A stretch of DNA of 64,000 bases from Amycolatopsis sp. NBC_01488. GTDB lineage: Bacteria; Actinomycetota; Actinomycetes; Mycobacteriales; Pseudonocardiaceae. The stretch lies in assembly GCF_036227105.1 (NCBI RefSeq), contig NZ_CP109434.1:2298001-2362000 (forward strand), read 5' to 3'. The position numbers and the translations under genes are program-made. Positions 55,205 to 63,149 of the stretch are shown here, one piece after another; the first letter of the stretch is position 1; each line of letters opens with the position of its first letter. The notes beneath the pieces were generated by a model. The model was not told the DNA's origin, ran no database searches, and saw only the letters and a program-made list of their open reading frames with translations.

Positions 55205-56271
55205 CAGGCCTCCCCGATCTTCGAGAGCAGGTCGCCGTAGTCCTTGACCTGGTTCTTCGGCACCTGCTGGGTCAGCACCGACGTGATGATGAGCCGCTCG
55301 CGGGCGGAGAACTGCGGGTGGCACGTCGTGAGCGTGAGCAGCGCGGCCTGCTGGGCCTTCGGCAGCACCTCGGCGTCCTTGTACGGGACCGGGTTCACCG
55401 CGGTGCCCTCGGTGGGCAGCACGACCTTGCGGCCGAAGGTCTCGCTGTACGCGCCGCCGCCCTCGGCGTTCGGGTCGCGCAGGGTCGAGACGCCCTTGCA
55501 CTTCGGGTCCGCGCCCTTGCCGCCGGCCCAGTTCTCGATCTCGTCGTCGTACGGCAGGACCTTGTAGATGTAGAAGTCGGTCGAAGTCTCGATCACGATC
55601 TGGTCACAGGAGGAGAGGTTGTCCAGGTCGTTGAACGGGGCGCCCTTGCCGACGCGGTGGCCGGCCACGGCGAAGTTGCCGGGCTCGCCGGGCAGCGACG
55701 TGCCCTTGTAGTGGCCGGGGCCGACCTCCAGGGAGGCGTCGTCCGTGCCCTCCTGGATCGTGAAGTTGTAGTCGACGCCGAAGGTCGGGATGTGGATGCG
55801 GGCGAAGGCCTTGCCGTCGACGAGCTCGGGGTGCAGCGTGCGGTCGTGCGCCCACTCGCCGTTGAGCTGGTCGCTCGCTTCGGACTGCTTGCCCGCCGAG
55901 AACAGGTCGGTCACGTACAGCTCGTAGACCATGAACAGCAGCACGACCAGGCCCAGCGTGATGAGGATTTCGCCGGCCGTCCGGATCGCGACGCCGCCCT
56001 TGCCCAGCGGCGGCGGGGCCGGCTTCTCCTTGGTCGCGGTGCCGCCCTTGCCGACCGGCGCGAACACGACCGTCTCCTCGGCCGAGCCCGGCGGCGGGGC
56101 CGGGCTGCTGTAGCGGCGGGGCGGCGGACCCTGCGGCCGCCGGGGCGGCTGACCCTGCGGCCGCGGCGGCACCTGGCCGCGAGGGGGCGTGGCCGGGGTC
56201 CGACGCTGGGGCACGGGCCGCTGACCCGGGTGTCTGCGCCGGTCGTCATCCGGTCCTTCGCGCGTAGTCAC
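55204..56271 (-). CDS. srtE: Class E sortase
   Basis: 355 residues from the GTG at 56271 (AGGAG 5 bp upstream). A long Pro/Arg-rich cytoplasmic N-terminus is followed by a transmembrane helix (AGEILITLGLVVLLFMVYELYV) and the sortase barrel: His in NFAVAGHRVG, Cys in LTLTTCHPQFSARERLIIT with the catalytic Arg in the RERL segment. Class E enzymes anchor proteins carrying LAXTG-type signals and act as the housekeeping sortase of GC-rich actinobacteria. Location next to crgA is shared with relatives. Confidence 0.9.
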   Translation of the reverse strand: MTTREGPDDDRRRHPGQRPVPQRRTPATPPRGQVPPRPQGQPPRRPQGPPPRRYSSPAPPPGSAEETVVFAPVGKGGTATKEKPAPPPLGKGGVAIRTAGEILITLGLVVLLFMVYELYVTDLFSAGKQSEASDQLNGEWAHDRTLHPELVDGKAFARIHIPTFGVDYNFTIQEGTDDASLEVGPGHYKGTSLPGEPGNFAVAGHRVGKGAPFNDLDNLSSCDQIVIETSTDFYIYKVLPYDDEIENWAGGKGADPKCKGVSTLRDPNAEGGGAYSETFGRKVVLPTEGTAVNPVPYKDAEVLPKAQQAALLTLTTCHPQFSARERLIITSVLTQQVPKNQVKDYGDLLSKIGEA

Positions 56272-56454
56272 GCAAGCTCCTCTCAAGCCGCGTCCAACAC
56301 TTGGTGACCCCGACGTCACGGTACGGGAAATCCAACTACTCCCGGCCGCTGCTTTCCTGCCGTCGTTTACGTTAACGTGTGCACGTGGCGCTGGTTGCGC
56401 ACCCCGAGCGGGTCATCGCCACCGACCAGCCCGAACAGCACCGCGAGGAACACG

Positions 56455-56721
56455 ATGCCCAAGTCCAAGGTCCGCAAGAAGACGGCTTACACCCCGCCTG
56501 CCGACCGGCGCACGCCGGTGAAGGTGCGGGCGGCCGGTCCCACCGGTCTCGCCTGGAAGATCCCGATGTTCGGGATGATGCTCCTGGGCCTGATCTGGCT
56601 GCTGGTGAACTACATCGCCGGGGACAAGATCTCGTGGATGGCCGACCTGGGCAACTGGAACTTCGCCGGCGGGTTCGCGCTGATGATCGCCGGTCTGCTC
56701 ATGACTATGCGCTGGCGCTGA
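56455..56721 (+). CDS. crgA: CrgA, cell division protein
   Basis: 88 residues from the ATG at 56455 (GAGGAA upstream). Basic N-terminus [15 protein letters not shown], then two transmembrane helices ([21 protein letters not shown] and [18 protein letters not shown]) separated by [10 protein letters not shown], exactly the CrgA layout. It recruits FtsI/FtsZ-ring partners in mycobacteria and inhibits premature septation in Streptomyces. Divergent from the class E sortase. Confidence 0.95.
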   Translation: MPKSKVRKKTAYTPPADRRTPVKVRAAGPTGLAWKIPMFGMMLLGLIWLLVNYIAGDKISWMADLGNWNFAGGFALMIAGLLMTMRWR

Positions 56722-56776
56722 TTATTACTCCGAATGGCGGCTTGACGCCGAATTACATCGGTGTGACTCATCCCCA

Positions 56777-57211
56777 GTGTGGATAACCCCTGTGGATAAC
56801 TACCCCACCTCCTGGGCGCCGCGCCGGGCCGTTGTGGTATCGGCTTGGGCGGTCACCGCGTTGTTGCTGATCGGCGTGGTGGCCGACGCGCTGACCGGCG
56901 ACCGCGGCGGCCTGGTGCTGTTCGCGCTGGCGACGGTGGCCGTCGGCGCGTTCGCCGCCCACGCGACGCTCGTCCGGCCGAGGCTGGCCGCCGACACCGA
57001 GGGCCTGGTGGCCCGCACGCTCGGCGGGACGCACCGGCTGCCGTGGGGGCAGACCCGCACCCGGCTGCGCACCACCCGCCGGCTGGGCCGCGACGGCGTC
57101 ACGCTCGAGATCGAGCACGACGACGAGCTGTACGTGTTCGGGTGGCTCGAGCTGGGCGAGGACCCTCGCGACGTCCTGGACGTGCTCAGCACGCTGCGCG
57201 CGCGGAGCTAG
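56777..57211 (+). CDS. PH-domain membrane protein (Rv0010c-like)
   Basis: 144 residues: two transmembrane helices at the N-terminus (RAVVVSAWAVTALLLIGVVADAL, LVLFALATVAVGAFAAHATLV) and a bacterial PH-like beta domain (LAADTEGLVARTLGGTHRLPWGQTRTRLRTTRRLGRDGVTLEIEHDDELYVF). It corresponds by position and layout to M. tuberculosis Rv0010c. Start could be the GTG at 56777 or 56792; neither has a ribosome-binding site, and both overlap two DnaA-box sequences. Confidence 0.82.
   Translation: MWITPVDNYPTSWAPRRAVVVSAWAVTALLLIGVVADALTGDRGGLVLFALATVAVGAFAAHATLVRPRLAADTEGLVARTLGGTHRLPWGQTRTRLRTTRRLGRDGVTLEIEHDDELYVFGWLELGEDPRDVLDVLSTLRARS
56778..56799. promoter_or_regulatory. Two DnaA-box sequences (TGTGGATAA)
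   Basis: TGTGGATAA, the reverse complement of TTATCCACA, occurs at 56778-56786 and again at 56791-56799, same orientation, 13 bp start to start. They overlap the 5' end of the PH-protein gene. Both are full matches to the classical DnaA box; their use is unproven. Confidence 0.5.
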
Positions 57212-58164
57212 CCGCAGCTGTAGAGCTCCTGGCCGCGGTACTGGACGAACTGGCACGTCTGGGCCGCGACCTCGCTGTCCTTGTAGATCAGCAGCCCGAC
57301 CATCGCGACCACGAGGATCGCGACCCCGGCCAGCTGCCACTGCGCCTGGCGCGCCTGGGGCGCGTAGAGCATCGCCACGGTGACCAGCGCGCCGGTGACC
57401 AGGCCGCCGACGTGGCCGAGGATCGAGATGTTCGCGACGCCGAAGGTGATGAACGCGTTCAGCGCGAGCGTGATGATCAGCCCGGACGGGTTCAGGCGCA
57501 GCTTCAGCACGATGACCCCGTAGGCGCCCATCAGGCCGAACAGCGCGCCGGAGGCGCCGGCGGTGCCGCCGTCGAGGTTGTCGAAGAGCAGCACGGCCGT
57601 GGACGCGCCGAGCATCGAGACGAAGTAGAGCGCGAGGTACCGGACCTTGCCGAAGACCGGTTCCAGCGCGCGGCCCATCATCCACAGCGAGAACATGTTG
57701 ACCGCGATGTGGATGGGCCCGTAGTGCAGGAAGCCCGAGGTGAACAGGCGCCACCACTCGCCGGCGCCGAGCGTCGCCTGCCCCCACAGCACGCCGACCT
57801 GGAAGATGCCGGACGTCTGGTTGTCGTTCAGGCTGCGCGCCTGGACGACGGTGACCAGGAAGACGACGACGTTGACGGCGAGGATGACCTGCGTCGCCAG
57901 GAACGACCCGGACGGCCGCGCGCCGGCGATCGTGCGCACGCCGAGGCCGGCTTCCTGGTAGTCGCGGTGCTGCCGGCGTTGCTGCTGGGTGCCGCTGTGC
58001 ACGCAGTCCGTGCACTGGAAGCCGACGGGGGCCTCGCGGAGGCAGTCCGGGCACGCCGGACGCCCGCACCGGGAACAGCTCAGCCCGGTCGGGCGGTTCG
58101 GGTGCCACCAGCACCCGGGGAGTGCGGCCTGGGGCTGGGCGGCGGGGTTCGGCGGTTGGTTCAC
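57208..58164 (-). CDS. Rhomboid-family intramembrane serine protease with zinc-finger N-terminus
   Basis: 318 residues from the GTG at 58164. The N-terminus is a Cys/His-rich zinc-binding motif (CWWHPNRPTGLSCSRCGRPACPDCLREAPVGFQCTDCV). The rhomboid domain has six to seven helices with the catalytic Ser in GASGALFGLMGAYG and the catalytic His in GHVGGLVTGALV, plus WRLFTSGFLHYGPIHIAVNMFSLWMMG. It cleaves transmembrane substrates within the membrane. Its stop overlaps the PH-protein stop (shared CTAG). Confidence 0.92.
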   Translation of the reverse strand: MNQPPNPAAQPQAALPGCWWHPNRPTGLSCSRCGRPACPDCLREAPVGFQCTDCVHSGTQQQRRQHRDYQEAGLGVRTIAGARPSGSFLATQVILAVNVVVFLVTVVQARSLNDNQTSGIFQVGVLWGQATLGAGEWWRLFTSGFLHYGPIHIAVNMFSLWMMGRALEPVFGKVRYLALYFVSMLGASTAVLLFDNLDGGTAGASGALFGLMGAYGVIVLKLRLNPSGLIITLALNAFITFGVANISILGHVGGLVTGALVTVAMLYAPQARQAQWQLAGVAILVVAMVGLLIYKDSEVAAQTCQFVQYRGQELYSCG

Positions 58165-58196
58165 GATGAGAACCAACCTACCGAAACCTGACCGGC

Positions 58197-58712
58197 TCAG
58201 CCCTCGTGGTCGATCGTGACCTTCTCGATGACGACGTCGGTCAGCGGACGGTCCGCCGGCCCCGTCGAGGTACGAGCGATCGCGTCGACGACGTTGCGCG
58301 ACTCCTGGTCGGCCACCTCACCGAAGATCGTGTGCTTGAAGTTCAGGTGGGTGGTCGGCGCGACGGTGATGAAGAACTGCGAGCCGTTCGTGCCGGGCCC
58401 GGCGTTGGCCATGGCCAGCAGGTACGGCTTGCTGAACTGCAGCTCCGGGTGGAACTCGTCGCCGAACTTGTAGCCGGGGCCGCCGCGGCCGGTGCCGGTC
58501 GGGTCGCCGCCCTGCAGCATGAAGCCGTCGATGACCCGGTGGAAGATCGAACCGTCGTAGAAGGGGCCGGAGTTCGTGCCCGCCGCGTTCGGCTGGGTGT
58601 ACTCCTTGGTGCCCTCCGCCAGCCCGACGAAGTTCGCGACCGTCTTCGGCGCGTGGTCAGGGAGGAGGTTCAGGTTGATGTCACCCTGGTTGGTGTGCAG
58701 CGTCGCTTTCAC
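58197..58712 (-). CDS. ppiA: Cyclophilin-type peptidyl-prolyl cis-trans isomerase
   Basis: 171 residues from the GTG at 58712. Cyclophilin motifs FHRVIDGFMLQGGDPTGTGRGGPGYKFGDEF and MANAGPGTNGSQFFITVAPTTHLNFKHTIFGEV contain the active Arg, Phe, Gln and His; the usual Trp of the cyclosporin site is His (HLNFKH). Cytoplasmic foldase. Position between cwsA and the PH protein equals M. tuberculosis ppiA (Rv0009). Confidence 0.94.
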   Translation of the reverse strand: MKATLHTNQGDINLNLLPDHAPKTVANFVGLAEGTKEYTQPNAAGTNSGPFYDGSIFHRVIDGFMLQGGDPTGTGRGGPGYKFGDEFHPELQFSKPYLLAMANAGPGTNGSQFFITVAPTTHLNFKHTIFGEVADQESRNVVDAIARTSTGPADRPLTDVVIEKVTIDHEG

Positions 58713-58809
58713 GGCTTCATCGTGCCATCTGCAGCGAGCGGCGGCGAAAAGGGGCACGATAGGTTACGGGTAACAGAGCAGTGTCAAAACGAATGATGAG
58801 GTGAAGTCC

Positions 58810-59346
58810 ATGTCCCGGGCGACAGCCCAGGCCGCCGAGACCGCCGACAAACTCGTCTCCGAGGGTGTCAAGCACGGCCGGCGCGCGCAGAAGCAGCTCG
58901 CGAAGAAGACCGAGCTCACCCGCAAGGAGCTCAAGAAGAGCTCGAAGGCCGCCCGCGAGGAGGCCCTCGCCCGGCTCTCCGAGCTGCGCAAGCCGGGCCG
59001 CAAGGCCAAGAAGGCCGCCATCAAGGCCGCGAAGGCGGCCGGTGACTCGAAGCGCCGCGGCAAGAAGGACTTCAAGGCGGCGAAGAAGGACTTCGCCGCT
59101 GCCCTGGTCGAAGCGAAGGCCGCCGCCAAGGGGACGCGCAGCCGTCGCCGCTGGCCGTGGCTGCTCGGCCTGGTCGTGGTCGGTGCCGGTGCCGCCTACG
59201 TGCTCCGGTCGAAGCAGGAGCCGCCGGTCGCGCCCGCGCCGCCGAAGGCCACCCCGCCTGCGCCGAAGCCCGCCGAAGCGGCGAAGCCGAGCCCGCAGGC
59301 GAACGGCAAGGCGCCGTCCCCGGCGCCCGCCGAGAAGAAGAACTGA
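58810..59346 (+). CDS. cwsA: CwsA-like cell wall synthesis protein
   Basis: 178 residues from the ATG at 58810 (GAGGTGAA upstream). The first ~110 residues are a Lys/Ala/Arg-rich helical region, probably coiled coil (KQLAKKTELTRKELKKSSKAAREEALARLSEL). One transmembrane helix (RRWPWLLGLVVVGAGAAYVL) and a Pro/Ala-rich external tail follow. It matches mycobacterial CwsA (Rv0008c) in position beside ppiA and in topology, not by strong motifs. CwsA interacts with Wag31/DivIVA and CrgA in polar growth. Confidence 0.75.
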   Translation: MSRATAQAAETADKLVSEGVKHGRRAQKQLAKKTELTRKELKKSSKAAREEALARLSELRKPGRKAKKAAIKAAKAAGDSKRRGKKDFKAAKKDFAAALVEAKAAAKGTRSRRRWPWLLGLVVVGAGAAYVLRSKQEPPVAPAPPKATPPAPKPAEAAKPSPQANGKAPSPAPAEKKN

Positions 59347-59355
59347 GCCGCACAC

Positions 59356-59393
59356 GAAGAGGCCCCTCGGGCGTGCACCCGGGGGGCCTCTTC
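59356..59393. terminator. Hairpin terminator between convergent cwsA and DUF6918-like gene
   Basis: gaagaggcccc (59356-59366) pairs exactly with 59383-59393, and an inner CGGG/CCCG extends the stem. It lies 9 bp after the cwsA stop and 20 bp before the end of the leftward gene, so it can stop both. Confidence 0.88.
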
Positions 59394-59412
59394 AGTGGTG
59401 CCTGGGGTTCGC

Positions 59413-59865
59413 TCAGGCGTTGGCGGCGTGCTTGTCGACCAGCTGGCCGAGGCGGGGCAGCGCCTCCTCGACGTTCTTCTTGCCGTTCGGGCGCAGCTTC
59501 GAGTAGACCTTCTTGATGCTGTCGCGGCTGCTCTTCTCCGCGCGTGCGTCGGTGACGCTCAGCAGCGCGTCGGAAGCCTCGTCCGAGCGGCTGGACAGGT
59601 AGGCACCGAAGTCATTGCCGCCCTTGGCGCGGTAGTCGCCGTAGAACGGCTCGAGCGCGGAGGCGAAGTCCGGCAGCAGCGTGTCGACGGCCGAGGGGAT
59701 GATGCCCGGCTTGATCTTCTTGACCGCGGCGAAGCCGGTCTTGACGACGGCACCCGAGACGCCGCCCTTGTCCGAGACCTCGGCGTCGACGAGGGTCTCG
59801 AAGTCGGTCACGACAGCCGGGCGACGGCTGGAGTCGAGCAGGATTTCCTTGAGGGTGTCAGCCAC
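59413..59865 (-). CDS. DUF6918-like conserved actinobacterial protein
   Basis: 150 residues, no signal peptide or membrane helix. The sequence (LKEILLDSSRRPAVVTDFETLVDAEVSDKGGVSGAVVKTGFAAVKKIKPGIIPSAVDTLLPDFASALEPFYGDYRAKGG) resembles the DUF6918 family, a small helical protein widespread in mycobacteria and relatives; function unknown. Followed by a helix-rich C-terminus with many Lys/Arg. Single-gene unit. Confidence 0.75.
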   Translation of the reverse strand: MADTLKEILLDSSRRPAVVTDFETLVDAEVSDKGGVSGAVVKTGFAAVKKIKPGIIPSAVDTLLPDFASALEPFYGDYRAKGGNDFGAYLSSRSDEASDALLSVTDARAEKSSRDSIKKVYSKLRPNGKKNVEEALPRLGQLVDKHAANA

Positions 59866-59905
59866 GAATCTAGTCCTTTGTCGTTGCAGATTTTGTGCCC
59901 GGCCC

Positions 59906-59926
59906 TCGGGGGTGGGGGTCCCCCGA
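59906..59926 (-). terminator. Possible weak hairpin downstream of lipoprotein gene
   Basis: TCGGGGG (59906-59912) pairs with CCCCCGA (59920-59926) over a 7-nt loop, about 90 bp beyond the stop of the DUF2020-like gene. Low confidence. Confidence 0.35.
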
Positions 59927-60014
59927 TGGCTGCGGTGCGCGAGTCCACGAAGCCTGCGCGTGACGCACAGGGTAATACAAGATCAACATCACTCACCCGT
60001 GTGGAGCCCGCTAC

Positions 60015-60548
60015 CTAGAGCTTCAGGGCAGCGATAGCCTTCTTGACCACTGTGCGTGCCTTCACGCTCTGCTTCTGGTTGGTGGTCGCGATGACCGCCG
60101 CGGTCCCCTTCGCGACCGCGTAGACGGCGCCGTCGTCGGTCGACTCGTAGCCGCCCTTCCAGCCCGTCGGGTCGCTCGCCGGGTTCGACGAGTCGACCGG
60201 CGCCACCTTGTTGACCAGCGCCGTCGCCGTCTTCGCGTCTCCGACGTACACCCGGACGGTGAGCTGGATCTTCCCGTCCGGGCGGTAGAAGAAGCACGCC
60301 GGATGGGGCTTGTCCGCGGACACGCGCACCTTGGACACGTGCTGGCCGTTCGCGTCGGCCACGAACTCGCTGTCGAGGTACGGGCAGTCCTCGGTCGCGG
60401 CCGGCTGCGGGTCCGGCGGCAGCTCCGAACCCGCGGCCGTGCCGGCGGACATCGACGGCGGACTGGGGGTCGCGGTGCCGGACACGAGGGAGGGGCCGCA
60501 GCCGGCCAGCAGGACCACGGCGGGCGCGAGAAGTACGAGTCGTCGCAT
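60015..60548 (-). CDS. DUF2020-like lipoprotein
   Basis: 177 residues from the ATG at 60548. Lipoprotein signal MRRLVLLAPAVVLLAGCG with lipobox LAGC; then a Ser/Pro/Thr linker and a domain with CPYLDSEFVADANGQHVSKVRVSADKPHPACFFYRPDGKIQLTVRVYVGDAKTA. The pattern CPYL...HPACFFYRPDG agrees with the DUF2020 lipoproteins of mycobacteria and relatives. Exposed on the outer face of the membrane; function unknown. The two Cys may form a disulfide. Confidence 0.8.
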   Translation of the reverse strand: MRRLVLLAPAVVLLAGCGPSLVSGTATPSPPSMSAGTAAGSELPPDPQPAATEDCPYLDSEFVADANGQHVSKVRVSADKPHPACFFYRPDGKIQLTVRVYVGDAKTATALVNKVAPVDSSNPASDPTGWKGGYESTDDGAVYAVAKGTAAVIATTNQKQSVKARTVVKKAIAALKL

Positions 60549-60658
60549 AGCGCGCACAGTCAACCATGAAGCATGTGTGAAAACCGCTGGCTGAACTCGG
60601 CGTGACGGCCGGACGTGCGACCATGGCGCGGTTGTCCCCAGTGACGGAGGTTCCCGGC

Positions 60659-61294
60659 GTGCTCACTCCCGAGCAGTACCTCGGCGCGGTGGCCGAGCGC
60701 ATCCAGCGGTCCGGCGGCAACCTCGGTTCCGTGCAGATCGGGCCCGCGACGGCGGTGGCCGGCCTGTTCGCCGAGTCGGTGCTGCTCTCGACGATGAACT
60801 ACTGCGTCATCGCCGCGCCCGTGCCCGAGGTCAGCGCGGCCGCGCTGTACGACTTCACCGGCCGCGCCACGCAGTACGCGCGCGCGAACCTGGTCGGCAC
60901 CAGGGGCTTGACCGCGGCCTCCGTCGTCATCGCCGGGCTCGTGGGGCAGCACGTGCACCCGGATGCCGCGCAGGCCGCGTCGGCGAAGACGAGCAACCAG
61001 TTCGGCGGCGAGACGCGGATGGTCGCCGTGGACCTCACGGCCGGGCAGACGTACGCGTTCACCGGCGGGAAGGTCTGGGGCGCCGCGATGCACGGCGCGA
61101 TCCGGGCCAAGCTGACGTTCTGCTTCCCGCAGCCCGCCGAGGTCTACCAGCAGCTGCAGTCCCAGCAGCCGCCCGGGTGGCAGCAACAGCCACCGATGGC
61201 GGCGCCGCCGGTGCCGCCTCCGCCCTACGCCGGCCAGGGCGGCCCGCAGCCGCCCGGCTACCCGCCGCCCGGGCAGCAGCCGTACGGTTACTGA
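60659..61294 (+). CDS. Hypothetical protein with Pro/Gln-rich tail (211 aa)
   Basis: GTG at 60659 chosen because GGAGG lies 8 bp upstream. Residues ~1-150 form a globular domain (LTPEQYLGAVAERIQRSGGNLGSVQIGPATAVAGLFAESVLLS; TRMVAVDLTAGQTYAFTGGKVWGAAMHGAIRAKLTFCF) without a recognised family. The tail is Gln/Pro/Gly-rich (QQPPGWQQQPPMAAPPVPPPP, ending in GYPPPGQQPYGY) and probably disordered, similar in style to the fhaA linker. No signal peptide. It ends one base before the next gene, implying an operon. Confidence 0.7.
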   Translation: MLTPEQYLGAVAERIQRSGGNLGSVQIGPATAVAGLFAESVLLSTMNYCVIAAPVPEVSAAALYDFTGRATQYARANLVGTRGLTAASVVIAGLVGQHVHPDAAQAASAKTSNQFGGETRMVAVDLTAGQTYAFTGGKVWGAAMHGAIRAKLTFCFPQPAEVYQQLQSQQPPGWQQQPPMAAPPVPPPPYAGQGGPQPPGYPPPGQQPYGY

Positions 61295-61295
61295 C

Positions 61296-61934
61296 ATGGT
61301 GGCGTTGCGCGGCTGGCCGTCGTTCCCCGGAGAACTTCCCGTGTTCACGCCGGAAACGGCGGCCGAGGACCCGCAGGCGCTCTTCCTCGAGTGGCTGACC
61401 GAAGCCGGCGAGCACGTGCTGGCGCCGCACGCCGTCACACTGTCCACAGTGGACGCCGACGGTGCGCCGGACGCGCGCGTGGTGATCCTCAAGGACGTCG
61501 GCCCGGCCGGCTGGGCGGTCGCGACCAGCTCGGAAAGCCCGAAGGGGCTGCAGCTGCGCAAGGACCCACGCGCCGCGCTGACGTTCTTCTGGCCCGGGCG
61601 CGGCCGTCAGGTCCGGCTGCGCGGCCCGGTCGCCCCCGCGGCACCCGAGGTGTCCGCGGCGGACTTCCTGGCCCGGCCGCCGGCGTCGCGCGTCGAGGCG
61701 TTCATCGGGCACCAGTCCCAGGTGCTGCACCACCCGGCGGACCTCGACGCGGCGGCCGCGGAAGCCCAGCGCTGGGTGGACGCGAACCCGGAAACGGCCC
61801 CGGAAACGTGGACGCGCTACCTCGTCGACCCGGACGAGGTCGAGTTCTGGCAGGCCAGCCACGACCGCAAGCACGTGCGGCTGCGGTACCGGAAGACCGA
61901 CGGCGGCTGGGTCCGCGAGCGTCTCTGGCCTTAG
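61296..61934 (+). CDS. Pyridoxamine 5'-phosphate oxidase-like flavoprotein
   Basis: 212 residues. The split-barrel FMN-binding fold is visible (LFLEWLTEAGEHVLAPHAVTLSTVDADGAPDARVVILKDVGPAGWAVATSSESPKGLQLRKDPRAALTFFW) and the PNPOx C-terminal dimerisation region is VDPDEVEFWQASHDRKHVRLRYRKTDGGWVRERLWP. The canonical RLHDR is replaced by DRKHVRLRY, so it may be a PdxH relative with a different substrate. It follows the hypothetical gene by one base. Its stop overlaps the winged-helix gene stop by 4 bp. Confidence 0.82.
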   Translation: MVALRGWPSFPGELPVFTPETAAEDPQALFLEWLTEAGEHVLAPHAVTLSTVDADGAPDARVVILKDVGPAGWAVATSSESPKGLQLRKDPRAALTFFWPGRGRQVRLRGPVAPAAPEVSAADFLARPPASRVEAFIGHQSQVLHHPADLDAAAAEAQRWVDANPETAPETWTRYLVDPDEVEFWQASHDRKHVRLRYRKTDGGWVRERLWP

Positions 61935-63088
61935 GCCCGGAGCGCGGCCAGGCGCGGCGCGCGGGACTTCGGCGAGTCGAGGCTGAAGCCGCGGGCGTCA
62001 CCGAGGTCGTCGCGGACGAACGCCTCGGTCGCGGCGACCGCTTCGCGCAGCGCTTCGTCCTCCTCGCCGAAGAACCGGTAGACGATCTTCCCGGCGTCGG
62101 CGTCGAACTCCCACAGCCCGGTGATCCGGCCGCGGTCGACGATCAGGTGGCACGGCGGATCCGCTTCGGCGCCGAGCGTGCCCTTCCCGCCGGGAGCAGG
62201 CCGCTGTGCGTCGGCCGGGTCGAGCAGGCGCGGGAGGTCGCGGTGCAGCAGGTGGATGCCGTCGATCCCGGCGACGAGCGCGTAGGACGGCTTGTCCGGC
62301 ACGGTGAACGCCGCGAATTCCGCGGCCAATCCCCCAGGTAGCAGAAGATCCGTGCCTTCGATGGGCTCGAGTTCCAATGATTCCACGGCCTTCTTCGCCG
62401 CTGCCGCGGTTCGTCCGGAGAACCACCGGAAATGCTTGAGCGACGCCGGTCCGGCCCAGGCGAAGTACCGCCGCGCCAGCTCGGTGTCCACATCGGACGG
62501 CGGCGTTCGGGGCGCCCACCGGACGTAGCCGTAGCGCTGCCGGTCCAGCCGTCCGTCGACCGGCACACGCCGGATTTCGCCTCGCGCCTGCAGCCAGCCG
62601 AGGGCGAGCGGCAAGGTCGTGGTGACTCCGCGCTTCTTCCCGGCGTCGCCGAGGCTGCGGACGGCGTCGCCCGCTGCGGCCCGCAGCTTCGCCGGGTCGA
62701 GCGGCTCGGTCCCGAGCACGCCGAGCACGACTTCGCAGAGCCGGCCGATCTCGGCGCGCGTGACGCCGAGGTGCTTCTCCGCGGCGGCCAGCTCACCCTC
62801 GGGTGCTCCCGCGCCGACGGCCAGCCCGAGCGCGAAGTCGGCTTCGGGCAGGACGTACGTGCAGCCGCGCGCCGAGGGCAGTTCGTGGATGTTCAGCCGC
62901 GCGACGTCGGCGTCGACCGCCGCGCGCCGCAGGCCGGCGCGGGCGAACAACCCCAGGTAGGGCGCGGAACCGCCGACCGAGCGGGCCCAGCCGGTCCGTT
63001 CGAGGACCTCGGCCGCCGACGCGCCGCGGAGCGTGCCGTCGAGTCCCTGCCGGTGGGCCCACCAGGCCCGCAGCCGCGCTGTCGTCAT
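61931..63088 (-). CDS. Winged-helix DNA-binding domain protein (HTH_42 family)
   Basis: 385 residues from the ATG at 63088. The sequence begins RLRAWWAHRQGLDGTL and contains the family hallmarks HELPSARGCTYVLPEADFALGL, YFAWAGPASLKHFRWFSGRTAAAAKKAVESL and HLIVDRGRITGLWEFD. Relatives of the AlkX/YcaQ type are DNA glycosylases or DNA-binding proteins; the YcaQ catalytic QxD motif was not identified here. Role likely in DNA repair or regulation, unproven. Confidence 0.83.
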   Translation of the reverse strand: MTTARLRAWWAHRQGLDGTLRGASAAEVLERTGWARSVGGSAPYLGLFARAGLRRAAVDADVARLNIHELPSARGCTYVLPEADFALGLAVGAGAPEGELAAAEKHLGVTRAEIGRLCEVVLGVLGTEPLDPAKLRAAAGDAVRSLGDAGKKRGVTTTLPLALGWLQARGEIRRVPVDGRLDRQRYGYVRWAPRTPPSDVDTELARRYFAWAGPASLKHFRWFSGRTAAAAKKAVESLELEPIEGTDLLLPGGLAAEFAAFTVPDKPSYALVAGIDGIHLLHRDLPRLLDPADAQRPAPGGKGTLGAEADPPCHLIVDRGRITGLWEFDADAGKIVYRFFGEEDEALREAVAATEAFVRDDLGDARGFSLDSPKSRAPRLAALRA

Positions 63089-63149
63089 GCGGGCAAGTAT
63101 GGCCGTTCGGCGGGATGCGGCGCCCTGCTCGGTGTGGCGATGATGGATC

